Below, one piece after another: positions 46,560 through 55,635 of a stretch of 64,000 nt of DNA. A program made the position numbers and the translations under genes. The notes below the pieces were generated by a model. The model made no database searches. It was not told where the DNA came from and worked only from the letters and a program-made list of their open reading frames with translations. Where the stretch lies: the NCBI GenBank assembly GCA_026397965.1, contig JAPLTU010000048.1:47790-111789 (forward strand), given 5' to 3'. Within the stretch, counting starts at the first letter, position 1, and each line of letters begins with the position of its first letter. Source of the stretch: Verrucomicrobiota bacterium (GTDB lineage Bacteria; Verrucomicrobiota; Verrucomicrobiia; Opitutales; UBA953).

Positions 46560-47420
46560 ATGGCGTCAGCCTCCCGCTTCCTGCCCAACGGATTCTCCCC
46601 CTCCCATGCCATCGCGGTCATCGCCGGCAAGGGTCGCTACCCCGCCCTGCTCATCGAGTCCGCCCGCAGTCGGGGCGCTCATATCAAACTCGTTTCCTTT
46701 GACGAAGAAACCGACCCTGCCCTCATCGCCACGTTCTCACCTAAGGATCATCGCGCCGTACCCGTCGGTAAACTCGGCACTTTGCTTGCTTCCCTTGAGG
46801 AACTTGGCGTCCAAGGCGCCCTCATGGCTGGCCAGGTGACTCCTCGGAAACTTTTCGCCGGCATGATCCCCGACCTTAAACTGGTCGCGCTCATGGCCTC
46901 GCTCCGCGAACGTAACGCCGAGACTATTTTCGGCGGAATTGCGGCGGAAATCGAAAAGCTTAAGATCACGATGCTCGACGCTCGGGTATTCCTCGACGAT
47001 CACCTCGCTTCGCAAGGCTGCATGACCGGCTGGAGTTGCGGGATTTCCGACGATGAATTAAATTTTGGGTCGCACATGGCCCGCGAAATGGCGCGACTAG
47101 ATATCGGCCAATCTGTCGTCACCGCCAAGGGAACCGTGATCGCGGTCGAAGCGTTTGAAGGCACCGATAATATGCTTCGGCGCTGTACTCAGACGGGAGG
47201 CAAAGAGATGCTTCTCACCAAAGCCGCCAAGAGCCCGCAAGACTGGCGCTTCGACGTTCCTTGCTTCGGTCTGAAGACGCTGGAAAGTATGGCCGAAGGT
47301 GGCGTCAAGAAAGCCGCCCTCGAAACCGATGGCGTGATACTGATTGATAAGCCGCTGGTGATTGAACGGGCCAAGGAACTTGGCATCGATTTGGTGGGCT
47401 TCGCTTCGGCTGCGGTTTAA
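46560..47420 (+). CDS. lpxI: UDP-2,3-diacylglucosamine diphosphatase LpxI
   Basis: 286 residues of the LpxI (DUF1009) family, which cleaves UDP-2,3-diacylglucosamine to lipid X in lipid A synthesis and replaces LpxH in many lineages. The N-terminal domain has IAVIAGKGRYPALLIESAR and ALMAGQVTPRKLFAGMIPDL. The C-terminal domain has the catalytic region DVGQSVV-like LDIGQSVVTAKGTVIAVEAFEG split here as DIGQSVVTAKG and IAVEAFEGTDNML, and PCFGLKTLESM. It shows that the organism makes lipid A and has an outer membrane. It stands between two unrelated genes. Confidence 0.94.
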   Translation: MASASRFLPNGFSPSHAIAVIAGKGRYPALLIESARSRGAHIKLVSFDEETDPALIATFSPKDHRAVPVGKLGTLLASLEELGVQGALMAGQVTPRKLFAGMIPDLKLVALMASLRERNAETIFGGIAAEIEKLKITMLDARVFLDDHLASQGCMTGWSCGISDDELNFGSHMAREMARLDIGQSVVTAKGTVIAVEAFEGTDNMLRRCTQTGGKEMLLTKAAKSPQDWRFDVPCFGLKTLESMAEGGVKKAALETDGVILIDKPLVIERAKELGIDLVGFASAAV

Positions 47421-47422
47421 GG

Positions 47423-47686
47423 TCAGCCTTCGAAAAAATTCCAGGCCGTCACCATCTCCATCAGGAACCACGCCAACAAGAGTGCGAGGGCGATAAGTAA
47501 CGCGCGGCGGTAACGCATCCAGATGACGGGTTGATCAGCGGCGTGATCGACGATGCCGCGCGAGCTCACCAAAAGGCGAAGTCTAACGTACCAAGCCAGA
47601 CGCGTCTGCCCAGAGAGGTCTTGGTGCGCATACACGCTCTCCCGGTAGTCAGTCTTACGGAATAGGCTTAAAATCCGACGTAACAT
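47423..47686 (-). CDS. Small tail-anchored membrane protein, unknown function
   Basis: 87 residues. A basic, soluble N-terminal part (RRILSLFRKTDYRESVYAHQ) is followed by one C-terminal membrane helix (ALLIALALLLAWFLMEMVTA), giving a tail-anchored layout. No family recognised. Its stop lies 2 bases from the lpxI stop, so the two are convergent, and its start faces panB. Codon use looks coding and the frame has no overlap with another gene. Confidence 0.6.
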   Translation of the reverse strand: MLRRILSLFRKTDYRESVYAHQDLSGQTRLAWYVRLRLLVSSRGIVDHAADQPVIWMRYRRALLIALALLLAWFLMEMVTAWNFFEG

Positions 47687-47745
47687 CCCCCTGACCCTAC
47701 ACCCTTCACCGACGCTTTACAAGCGGAGGGTCTAGGGGTAATGCC

Positions 47746-48522
47746 ATGGGTGTGAAGACCACCACCCGGACCCTCCGCTCCCTCAAAGGAGTCCGGCCCA
47801 TCGTCTGCTTGACCGCCTACGACGCCATCACCGCCCGTATCGCCGAGGCCGGTGGCGCCGACCTCATCTTGGTCGGTGATTCAGTCGGCAATACGGTCCT
47901 CGGGATGTCCGACACGGTCGGTGTCACCCTAGAAATCATGGTGCACCATTCCGCCGCCGTCACCCGCGCCAAAACCGAACGGCTGGTGATTGCCGATCTC
48001 CCCTTCGCCCTCGCCCACGACTCCTTCTCCAAAGTTCTCAAGGCTTGTCGCGAACTCCTCCAACGCGGCGGTGCCCACGGCGTAAAAATCGAAGGCGGCG
48101 CTTCGCTCGCTCCGACCATCGCCAAGCTCGTTGACGCCGGCATCCCCGTCATGGGCCACATCGGCATGCTCCCGCAACGCGTCCACTCCGCCGGCTATCG
48201 CCGCCGCGGCCTTACGACCGACGATCAGACGAAAATCCTAATCGACGCTCAAGCCGTCGCCGCCGCCGGCGCCTTCGCGCTGGTCGTCGAATGCGTCGAC
48301 GAAGCTTTGACGCCCAAAATCACCGAAGCAGTCACCATCCCCACCATCGGCATCGGCTCCGGACAAGGTTGCGACGGCCAGATTCTCGTCATCCACGATC
48401 TGCTTGGTTTCACTTCCAATCCTCCACCTTTCGCCAACCCCGAAGCTAATCTGCAACGGGATGCCATCGCTGCCGTGCAACGCTGGGCCAAAAAAGTCCG
48501 CCAACAAAAATCGTCCAAATGA
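47746..48522 (+). CDS. panB: 3-methyl-2-oxobutanoate hydroxymethyltransferase
   Basis: A 258-residue TIM-barrel enzyme that adds a hydroxymethyl group from methylenetetrahydrofolate to ketoisovalerate in pantothenate synthesis. Signatures are IVCLTAYDAITARIAEAGG, DLILVGDSVGNTVLG (metal-binding Asp-Ser), GGAHGVKIEGG, PVMGHIGMLPQ and GIGSGQGCDGQILVIHDLLG. ATG 47746 has AGGGG 7 bases upstream, one of the few good ribosome sites here. An out-of-frame ATG lies at 47741. Its end overlaps gpsA by 4 bases. Confidence 0.96.
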   Translation: MGVKTTTRTLRSLKGVRPIVCLTAYDAITARIAEAGGADLILVGDSVGNTVLGMSDTVGVTLEIMVHHSAAVTRAKTERLVIADLPFALAHDSFSKVLKACRELLQRGGAHGVKIEGGASLAPTIAKLVDAGIPVMGHIGMLPQRVHSAGYRRRGLTTDDQTKILIDAQAVAAAGAFALVVECVDEALTPKITEAVTIPTIGIGSGQGCDGQILVIHDLLGFTSNPPPFANPEANLQRDAIAAVQRWAKKVRQQKSSK

Positions 48523-49520
48523 ACTGCGTTATCTTTGGAGCCGGTGCTTGGGGTACGGCCCTTGCCATTCACCTCAGCCGTCAAGGTCACACGGTCTCAC
48601 TTGTCCCTCGCCGGCTCGAACAAGCCCTCGCGCTTACCAGCTTGCGCGAGAATATCGATTACCTACCCGGCCATCGCCTGAATGATTCGATTCAAGTCGC
48701 CCTTGAACCCATCCCCGCGCTGATGGACGCCGATCTGATCTTTATCGCCTGCCCCTCCAAAGGCCTCGCTGAACTGCTCCAATCTATCGGACCTGCCGTG
48801 CGTGCTTCGTCTGCCGTGATGGCGATATCGCTCTGTAAGGGACTCGATCAATCCACCCTCCGCCGCCCGACCGAAATGATGGACGCAGCTTTTGGCACGC
48901 TTCCCGTCGCAACTTTGAGCGGCCCCAGCAACGCTGATGAAGTCGCCCGCGGTCTGCCCACCGCGCTGGTCCTTGCCGCCCTCCAAGCCGATAAGCTCTT
49001 GCGCGAGGTTCAATCCGCCGTGAGCGGACCTTCGCTCCGGGCTTATACTTCCTCCGATTTAGCCGGCGTCGAAATCGCCGCCACCTTGAAGAATGTCTAC
49101 GCCCTCGGCGCTGGCCTCTGCGATGGCCTCCAACTCGGCTCCAATGCCAAAGCGGCTTTCCTGACTCGCGCCCTCCAAGAAATGATGCGCCTCGGGCAAG
49201 CCGTGGGTGGGCAGCCCGAAACTTTCCTGGGCCTCAGCGGCGTCGGCGATCTGATGGCCACCGCCCATGGCGCCTGGAGCCGCAACCGCGCCTTTGGCGA
49301 ACAACTTGCCGCGCACCCCGCGACAACCCTCAAGGCCCTGACGACCCGTCGGGATTCGGTCGAGGGCTATCGGGCCACGGAAACACTTTCCAAACTCGCC
49401 GCCCAGACAGGCGTAGCGACCCCGATTCTTTCTTGTCTTAACGAGATTCTTTTCGCCGGACTCGAGCCGCGCGCCGGGGTGCTCGCCCTGATGACGCGCG
49501 ATCTGAAGTCCGAGGTTTAA
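48519..49520 (+). CDS. gpsA: Glycerol-3-phosphate dehydrogenase [NAD(P)+]
   Basis: 333 residues. It reduces dihydroxyacetone phosphate to sn-glycerol-3-phosphate for phospholipids. The N-terminal Rossmann fold is CVIFGAGAWGTALAIHLSRQ (shown as IFGAGAWGTALAIHLSRQG), and the catalytic lysine lies in GVEIAATLKNVYALGAGLCD. The substrate-binding NAKAAFLTRALQEMMRLGQA and GLSGVGDLMATAHGAWSRNR are standard. Translation is coupled at both ends: ATGA overlap with panB and TAATG overlap with the SET gene. Confidence 0.95.
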   Translation: MNCVIFGAGAWGTALAIHLSRQGHTVSLVPRRLEQALALTSLRENIDYLPGHRLNDSIQVALEPIPALMDADLIFIACPSKGLAELLQSIGPAVRASSAVMAISLCKGLDQSTLRRPTEMMDAAFGTLPVATLSGPSNADEVARGLPTALVLAALQADKLLREVQSAVSGPSLRAYTSSDLAGVEIAATLKNVYALGAGLCDGLQLGSNAKAAFLTRALQEMMRLGQAVGGQPETFLGLSGVGDLMATAHGAWSRNRAFGEQLAAHPATTLKALTTRRDSVEGYRATETLSKLAAQTGVATPILSCLNEILFAGLEPRAGVLALMTRDLKSEV

Positions 49521-49981
49521 TGACCGCCGACTTCGCAGTCCGTCCCTCCTCCATCCAAGGCCAAGGGCTTTTCGCCCGTCGTAATTTTAATAAAGGGGAA
49601 CGGCTCTTAGCCTATGCTGGCATCACCTCCACGGTCCGACCGGTGCAGGCTTCAGCATCATCCCCGATTTACGTACTGGAAATTCGACCAGGGCTTTGGC
49701 TCGACGGCTCCAGTCATGCTAATATCACCCGCCACGCCAATCATTCTTGTGCGCCCAATGCCGAACTCGTCTTCGTCGACGAAACTACCGGCGCCTGGCT
49801 AATTGCCCAAGAAACCATCCCCGCAGACGCCGAAATTACCTTTGATTATGGGTTTAATCTGGCCGAAAGCCTCTTCCAGCCCTGCCGCTGCGGACAACCC
49901 GATTGCATCGGGTATATCATCGCTGCCCCCCGACGGGCCAGCCTCCGCCGACACCTGCGGTTTTCACGTCCAAGGGATTGA
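49520..49981 (+). CDS. SET-domain protein (putative lysine methyltransferase)
   Basis: 153 residues forming a compact SET domain. The start (IQGQGLFARRNFNKGERLLA) binds S-adenosylmethionine, ARHANHSC-like RHANHSCAPNAELVF is the pseudoknot NHS(C)xPN motif, EITFDYGF carries the catalytic tyrosine, and a post-SET zinc cluster CRCGQPDCIGY closes the fold with one cysteine from NHSC. Such enzymes methylate lysines on proteins; bacterial targets are mostly unknown. One-base overlap with gpsA puts it in the panB operon. Confidence 0.88.
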   Translation: MTADFAVRPSSIQGQGLFARRNFNKGERLLAYAGITSTVRPVQASASSPIYVLEIRPGLWLDGSSHANITRHANHSCAPNAELVFVDETTGAWLIAQETIPADAEITFDYGFNLAESLFQPCRCGQPDCIGYIIAAPRRASLRRHLRFSRPRD

Positions 49982-50032
49982 CCCAAGGGCACGGGAGCCT
50001 CAGTTTTCGCAGGTCCATCAGTCTATTTCTTC

Positions 50033-51436
50033 ATGAAAAAAGTCGCCCTCACCGAGCTCGATCCCCGGCTCCAAAAACAAATCTCCGCCGCTGAACAACA
50101 GCTTAAGACTAATCCGCAATATGCCGTGGAGGTCCTAACTGGTATCCTGACTCGCAATCCAGGCTGCATCGAAATTCGACGCACCCTCCGGTCCGCCCAA
50201 AAAAATGTCATGGGCACCAAGAAAGGTCTTTTTGACGGCATCGTGGGCGGGCTGACTTCCGGTAAGATTGCCAAAGCCGTCGACGCTGACCCCATCACCG
50301 CCATCAGCGATGCCGAACTGGCTCTCGCGAAAAAACCGACCGACACCAACGCCAACAAGACCATCGCGCAAGCTGCCACGAAGATCGGCTTCTTCGCCTT
50401 GGCCGCCTTCGCCTACGAGGAACTCGCCGCCAACGACCCGAAGAACGTCCAACATTTCGTCGACCTCGCCAATACTTGGATTGCGGCTGGTGAAAACGAC
50501 GCCGCCCTCGAAGCCGCCGATAAAGGGCTGCGTGCCTTCCCTGGCAACGGCGACCTCCAAGAGGCCGTCCGCAAAGCTTCGGTCAATAAGACGATGAAAA
50601 AGGGTAACTGGGAAGATAAGGGCGACTTCCAATCTAAGCTTAAAGACAAAGACGAAGCCCTTCGCCTCGACCAGTCAACCCGCACGGTAACCGATGCCGC
50701 CACCGCCCTCGAACAAGCCGCCCAAACCGCTATCAAAATCCAAGAGGAACCCGACAGCCTCGACCTGTATCGCGATATCGTCCGTCAATTCATCGCCGCT
50801 GGCGACCTGGATAGCGCCATCGCTTGGCTCCAACGCGGTCGCCTCACCACCATGGGCCGCGCCGACCCCTCCCTCGAACGCCAAGAGAGCGATCTCCTCA
50901 TCCAACGCCTCGAAAAGATTTCGAAGCAACTTCGCGAAGTCCTCTCCACTAATCCCAGCGATGCCACCAATAAGGACGCCTTGGAGAAAAACGACCTCGA
51001 GCTTGCCGACTATCGCCTGAAGACCGCAGGTAGCCTTGTCGAACGTTACCCGAACGATTACGCCTACCGTTTTGACTTCGGCTCCCTTTTGCTCTCCGCC
51101 GGTCGCGTCGAAGACGCCGTGCAACAGCTGCAATACGCCCAACGTAATCCGAAGTATCGCCAGCCCTCCCTGCTCGCTCTCGGCAAAGCCTTCGTGCTTA
51201 GTAATAAATTTGATATCGCCGTCGAGCAGCTCGTTCTGGCCAAGAGCGAGATTCACATGATGAATGATCTCAAAAAAGACGTCATCTACGAACTGGGTGC
51301 AGCCTATGAAAAAATGGGTAAGGCCAAAGAGGCCGTCGATGAATTCAAGATTATCTACATGGCCGACTCCGGCTTCCGCGACGTCGCCAAGAAAATTAAC
51401 GATTTTTACGAACGCCAAAAAGGCCCTACTGCCTAG
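50033..51436 (+). CDS. Tetratricopeptide-repeat protein
   Basis: 467 residues, entirely helical with several TPR units (AAFAYEELAANDPKNVQHFV, DLANTWIAAGENDAALEAAD, LASLLLSAGRVEDAV-like FGSLLLSAGRVEDAVQQLQY, YELGAAYEKMGKAKEAVDEF). No signal peptide or membrane helix, so it is probably a cytoplasmic scaffold. Residues 60-90 hold a short Gly-rich link (KGLFDGIVGGLTSGKIAKAV). It follows the SET gene after 51 bases and precedes the purA-like gene by 60 bases. Confidence 0.82.
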   Translation: MKKVALTELDPRLQKQISAAEQQLKTNPQYAVEVLTGILTRNPGCIEIRRTLRSAQKNVMGTKKGLFDGIVGGLTSGKIAKAVDADPITAISDAELALAKKPTDTNANKTIAQAATKIGFFALAAFAYEELAANDPKNVQHFVDLANTWIAAGENDAALEAADKGLRAFPGNGDLQEAVRKASVNKTMKKGNWEDKGDFQSKLKDKDEALRLDQSTRTVTDAATALEQAAQTAIKIQEEPDSLDLYRDIVRQFIAAGDLDSAIAWLQRGRLTTMGRADPSLERQESDLLIQRLEKISKQLREVLSTNPSDATNKDALEKNDLELADYRLKTAGSLVERYPNDYAYRFDFGSLLLSAGRVEDAVQQLQYAQRNPKYRQPSLLALGKAFVLSNKFDIAVEQLVLAKSEIHMMNDLKKDVIYELGAAYEKMGKAKEAVDEFKIIYMADSGFRDVAKKINDFYERQKGPTA

Positions 51437-51496
51437 CCCCCTTTTTCGTTCCTGTCACAAGCGGCCGCCTCACCGTTCGCTTCTTCCCTCCTGCCC

Positions 51497-53044
51497 ATGG
51501 CTCTCACCCCTTTCAAAAGTCACCTTATCGCCGACGTCGGCATCAGTATGGGAGACGAAGGCAAGGGGCGCCTCATTCCCGAAATCGTTCGCGAACTGCA
51601 AGCGCTCACCGGTCGCCGCGATGCCGTGGGCACCGTGCTCAAGGTTAACGGCGGGGCCAACTCAGGCCACACGGTCGCCGGACTTAAACTCAACCTTCTT
51701 CCGGGCGGCGTCGCCGAACATGATGTCGCCTGCCTCGCCCTCGGCTCTGGCGTCGTGGCCGATCCTCGCAAGGCTCTCTGGGAAGCCCTTCCGCTTGAAA
51801 AAATCGGCATCCCCGTCCTCTCCCGCCTGCTCATCGATGAACGCTGCATGGTGAGCGATGTGGCCCACCGCATCCTCGACTTAGCTTGGGAAGACTATCG
51901 CATCCATATCCTCGGTCATGAAGCTCGAGGCTCGACCGGACGCGGCATCACGCCCGCTTACGCCGATGAGGTGGGTCAGTTCCAGATCCATTACTCCGAA
52001 TTCCTCGGCACCAAATCCGATTACGCAACCCGCCTTTCCGCTCGCCTTGACCGGGCCTCCGCCATCGTGCGCGATGTCTGTAAACTCGCCCCGGAAAAAT
52101 GGGCCGGCCTCTTCGTCAAACTTTCCGAAGCCGAACTCCGCGCCAACAAGGGTGCCATCGATTCCGGCGTCTTCGCGGCCTCTGAATTCGACTTCACGCA
52201 ATACGCCGGGCCAACGCCTTTCACTTTCAATCATGCGGCGGTCCTCGCTTCCTACTGGCAAGCTGGCACCAAACTCGCCCCTACGGTCGGGGATGTGCGC
52301 GAACGCATCCTGAGCGACATCGCAGCCGACCGCCGGATCATCGGCGAATTCGGCCAAGCCTACTGGCTCGATAAGCGCGCCGGTTTCGCTCCGAACGTCA
52401 CAGCCTCCCACACCTACACGCCCGAATTCTTCCAATCTGCCGGCATCCCCGTTCAAGCCATCCATACTATCGGTTGCTGCAAGGCCTACGATACGAAGGT
52501 CGGCACGCACGTCTTCCTCACGAAGATGGACGACGCTCACCCTCTGCAAAAAGCCCTCGCGAAATTGGAGTTCGGCACGAGCACAGGCCGGCAACGGATG
52601 GTGGGCTGGTCCGACCTCGTCGAAAAAGCCGATGCGCTCCGTTACGGCGGCTACGACGATATCGTCCTTAACAAACTCGATGCGCTTTCTCCGCATGGCG
52701 AATGGAAGGGCGGCGATCTCCAACTTTGCACCGGCTACCGCGACTCTGTTGGAAAAATCCACCAAGGCGTACCCCGCAACGACGCCGTGCGCCGCCAATT
52801 GCAGCCCATCTACGCTACCCTGCCCGGCTGGACGGCCGATATCACGAAGGTCCGCTCCTTCGCCCAGCTCCCGCCCGAAGCCCGTCGTTACGTGGCCTTC
52901 ACGCTCGCCGAAATCGTCCGCCTCGCGGCCCGCGGCGGCGAACTCGCCACTTTGCCCAACCTCCGCTACATCGGCGTGGGTCCCGATCCGGAACAGATTA
53001 TTTCGGATATCCCGGCGACGCGCGAATTGATTAAGCAGGCTTAA
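51497..53044 (+). CDS. purA: Adenylosuccinate synthetase, divergent long form
   Basis: 515 residues against about 430 in standard PurA, which joins IMP and aspartate using GTP. Key elements remain: the P-loop/catalytic Asp in [15 protein letters not shown], the catalytic His in [12 protein letters not shown] (standard GGHNAGHT), [17 protein letters not shown] for [58 protein letters not shown] for guanine and VGPDPEQII at the end. Extra length comes mainly from residues 150-270, and the early substrate loop differs. It probably has the normal activity, but a changed acceptor as in phage PurZ-type relatives cannot be excluded from sequence. Confidence 0.82.
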   Translation: MALTPFKSHLIADVGISMGDEGKGRLIPEIVRELQALTGRRDAVGTVLKVNGGANSGHTVAGLKLNLLPGGVAEHDVACLALGSGVVADPRKALWEALPLEKIGIPVLSRLLIDERCMVSDVAHRILDLAWEDYRIHILGHEARGSTGRGITPAYADEVGQFQIHYSEFLGTKSDYATRLSARLDRASAIVRDVCKLAPEKWAGLFVKLSEAELRANKGAIDSGVFAASEFDFTQYAGPTPFTFNHAAVLASYWQAGTKLAPTVGDVRERILSDIAADRRIIGEFGQAYWLDKRAGFAPNVTASHTYTPEFFQSAGIPVQAIHTIGCCKAYDTKVGTHVFLTKMDDAHPLQKALAKLEFGTSTGRQRMVGWSDLVEKADALRYGGYDDIVLNKLDALSPHGEWKGGDLQLCTGYRDSVGKIHQGVPRNDAVRRQLQPIYATLPGWTADITKVRSFAQLPPEARRYVAFTLAEIVRLAARGGELATLPNLRYIGVGPDPEQIISDIPATRELIKQA

Positions 53045-53062
53045 GTCTTACCGCGGCTTCCG

Positions 53063-53386
53063 ATGAGCGACCTGGAACACACTTTCGCCCTGCCCCTTTG
53101 GGCGATCGTCGACGAATCCAAGGTCGAACCCGGCAAATCCGACACGCGCATGCTCGCTCGCCAGCTGGGGCGGTGGTTTAGTCATAACTTCAATATCACC
53201 CACAAAGGTACGACCATCGAGGTTGGTCCCGATGGCCCCATTTTCGTGATCGCCGGCATCGCCGAAGCCCATTGGCCCGCGATGATCGCTCTCGCCCAAG
53301 CCCAAGCCTGCACGCTGTACCTGGTGCTTCCGACACCGGATGGGAATTTCCAGCTTAAGCCCCTCGAGGTTCCTCCGCTGCCTTGA
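53063..53386 (+). CDS. Small protein of unknown function
   Basis: 107 residues, soluble alpha/beta pattern (FALPLWAIVDESKVEPG, IFVIAGIAEAHWPAMIALAQ, LYLVLPTPDGNFQL). No family recognised. It starts 18 bases after purA on the same strand, so it is probably the last gene of that transcript. Confidence 0.65.
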   Translation: MSDLEHTFALPLWAIVDESKVEPGKSDTRMLARQLGRWFSHNFNITHKGTTIEVGPDGPIFVIAGIAEAHWPAMIALAQAQACTLYLVLPTPDGNFQLKPLEVPPLP

Positions 53387-53400
53387 TCGCGCCCGCCGGC

Positions 53401-54288
53401 TCAGTCTTGCGCGACGGCTTTGATGGTCTCCAGATGCAATTCCGCAATCTGCTCCAGACTCAATCCGCCCCACTTATAACCGCCGGCTAAGGCGAAGATC
53501 ATCGGTATTCGACGCGCCTTGGCCCAAGCGACGACCCGCGATTCACGTGCTTTGATGATGGCCCGCGTGATGCCTTTGAGCCCGCCAGCTTTCTCGTACG
53601 TATCCATGCCGGCGTTATAAATCAGGAAGTCGATACCTTCCAGGAATGCCAAAGCTTTGTCCGTCTCCTCCAGGTAACGCTCCGGATTCGTAACCAAGGT
53701 GGCGAGGTGCCGCTTCGGATCGGTAGGTTCCCACGCATCGTACGAATTGACGCTGACGTCGGCCAAGCGCACGCGCGGCTGCGCCTTCAAGATGTCGAAG
53801 GTACCGCCGCCGAAATGGGCATCCAAATCCAATAGGCCCACGATCTTGACTTTCTTTAACGCGACCTGAGCGGCCAAGGCCAATCCGTTCAGGGTGCAGA
53901 AGCCCTGCCCCGAATCCTTCCGGGCGTGATGCAATCCGCTTGAAAGGCTGCCCGATCGACCCGTCAGCAAGGCTTCTGCGACCGCATCGCGCATCCCACC
54001 CGTGGACGCTAAGATGCTCGCCAATAAAGGCTCCGACCAGGGACCGACTTCGAGGAAGCCTTTCTTATCTTCGAAGACGGTCTTCAGGTAATCCTTGCCA
54101 TGGATGACGCTTAATTCTTTCCGGGTCGCTGGCTTGGGCGCTTCTAATAAGACCTTACCAGCCTTACCGGCTTCGATCAGCTTCGCGACCAGCAGAGATT
54201 TGGTCACGGTCTCCCGGGTGCTTTTCAAGACGTACGTAGAGTCGTAATAGACTTTTAAAGGTGGGTTTTCGCCAAGTTTCCGGGGCAT
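53401..54288 (-). CDS. Histone deacetylase-superfamily amidohydrolase
   Basis: 295 residues of the arginase/deacetylase fold. The active pair is His120-His121 in GLHHARKDSGQGFCTLNG, the zinc ligands are in GLLDLDAHFGGGTFD (Asp156, His158) and YNAGMDTYEKAGGLKG (Asp229), and the closing FALAGGYKWGG matches the usual GGY. Relatives remove acetyl groups from polyamines, acetylated lysines or acetoin-pathway proteins. The usual Tyr of the late GGY is kept. Cytoplasmic, as no signal peptide is seen. It is convergent with the purA run and followed upstream by unrelated genes. Confidence 0.9.
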   Translation of the reverse strand: MPRKLGENPPLKVYYDSTYVLKSTRETVTKSLLVAKLIEAGKAGKVLLEAPKPATRKELSVIHGKDYLKTVFEDKKGFLEVGPWSEPLLASILASTGGMRDAVAEALLTGRSGSLSSGLHHARKDSGQGFCTLNGLALAAQVALKKVKIVGLLDLDAHFGGGTFDILKAQPRVRLADVSVNSYDAWEPTDPKRHLATLVTNPERYLEETDKALAFLEGIDFLIYNAGMDTYEKAGGLKGITRAIIKARESRVVAWAKARRIPMIFALAGGYKWGGLSLEQIAELHLETIKAVAQD

Positions 54289-54362
54289 CTAAGTCTTATA
54301 CAATACTTCATATAAGAGTCAAACTGACCCCTGTCATAGCGAAAACCCCCTACCGAACCGGC

Positions 54363-55631
54363 CTAATCCTTGGCCTGCCGGACAAGCCTTCGCAGGATGA
54401 CGGCGGCTTCATCCTGACCAGACGGGAAGAAAAATATGACGTCACCTCCGGTATCCCGGTCGATCTCGATGGCATCCGTGTAGACGGTCACATCCAAGAC
54501 CTTGGTGAGCTTGAAGTTGAAACTCTTGAGGCTGCCGGTGAAGATGACACGCTTGGACGTGAACACGAGGGTGCCAGTATCGACCTTCTCGAGACGCTGT
54601 TCGGTCTGGCGCTCGACATCATAGGAACCCGCTCGATAACGCAAGGGTCCCCAAATCTTGATGCTGGTGCCGAACCCGCCGTAACTGCGCCGCGTGGTCA
54701 CCCGCCGATTGAGGCCAAGCTCCACCTGCTGCGTCCAAAAACACCCTTCATTCCCTAGATCCAGCTCGCAAGGCACCTCCTTGAGCGGCGAACGGCAAAG
54801 GGCCCACAGCCTCTGTGCGCTATCGATCCGCACATTGAGTTTATCATCCAGGGCAAGATTGACATCCATCTGTTTGATCTCGGTCGAAAAAGCGGCATAG
54901 GCCGAAGGATCCATGACCTCGCCGCCGTCCTCCTGTTGCATCAACACCTTAAGCCGGTCGTTAAAATAGGACTGAAAGGCATCGTGCATCGCCTCATTGA
55001 CCTTTACGTCTGAAAGGGGGACCTCCTTGCCAAGTAGATCGATTTGTTCCCTTTTCAGCTGAGGCGGGATATCACGCAAAAAAACCGTGAGCATGCCGAT
55101 GCGGCAATAACGGGCAAAGGCTTCGCCATGGAGCGCCTCTGCCGCCGGCGCATCCAATCCGAAACTACGGGCAAGGTTGCCGAGATCCGCCTTTTCCAGC
55201 GGATCGAAATAACGGTCGGAAAGGTAGGACTCAAAGGCCTGGCGATACCACTTGATGAGGTCATCCCGACAACGTTTACGCACATCATAGCCGAGCTTCT
55301 CGCCCAGCGCTAGCCAGTCATCGTCCGAAATCAGGCACTGCGCCGGCATCTTCGAAAGTTCATCCCAGACTGCCAGAAGTCCGGCCTGATAACTCTGCCG
55401 CCCCAACATACTGTCCAAAAGATTGGCTCCCTTCTCGGCGGGACGTGGAAACGGCAGAACTCGGATGGGATCAGGTAGGACAGCTAAGGTCAGCCATCCC
55501 GCCATCCCGGGTTTCCAATAATTATCGGACGGTAGCAATTCGCCCGAAGCCATCTTGGCCCGGACCTCATCCAAGGCCCTGGCACCGATTTCGACGCCGG
55601 CCCGGGCGATATGGATGAGTTCGGATGACAT
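54363..55631 (-). CDS. GYF_2 / PH-like domain protein
   Basis: 422 residues. Residues 4-50 are GYF_2-like (IHIARAGVEIGARALDEVRA and WKPGMAGWLTL). The middle (70-300) is helical and unassigned, with DWLALGEKLGYDVRKRCRDD. The C-terminal 90 residues (TGTLVFTSKRVIFTGSLKSF, LTKVLDVTVYTDAIEIDRDT) look like a bacterial PH/GRAM-type domain that binds lipids or membranes. No membrane helix. It could be a peripheral membrane adaptor. Second GYF_2 protein in the window besides the one at 44545. Confidence 0.7.
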   Translation of the reverse strand: MSSELIHIARAGVEIGARALDEVRAKMASGELLPSDNYWKPGMAGWLTLAVLPDPIRVLPFPRPAEKGANLLDSMLGRQSYQAGLLAVWDELSKMPAQCLISDDDWLALGEKLGYDVRKRCRDDLIKWYRQAFESYLSDRYFDPLEKADLGNLARSFGLDAPAAEALHGEAFARYCRIGMLTVFLRDIPPQLKREQIDLLGKEVPLSDVKVNEAMHDAFQSYFNDRLKVLMQQEDGGEVMDPSAYAAFSTEIKQMDVNLALDDKLNVRIDSAQRLWALCRSPLKEVPCELDLGNEGCFWTQQVELGLNRRVTTRRSYGGFGTSIKIWGPLRYRAGSYDVERQTEQRLEKVDTGTLVFTSKRVIFTGSLKSFNFKLTKVLDVTVYTDAIEIDRDTGGDVIFFFPSGQDEAAVILRRLVRQAKD

Positions 55632-55635
55632 CGAA

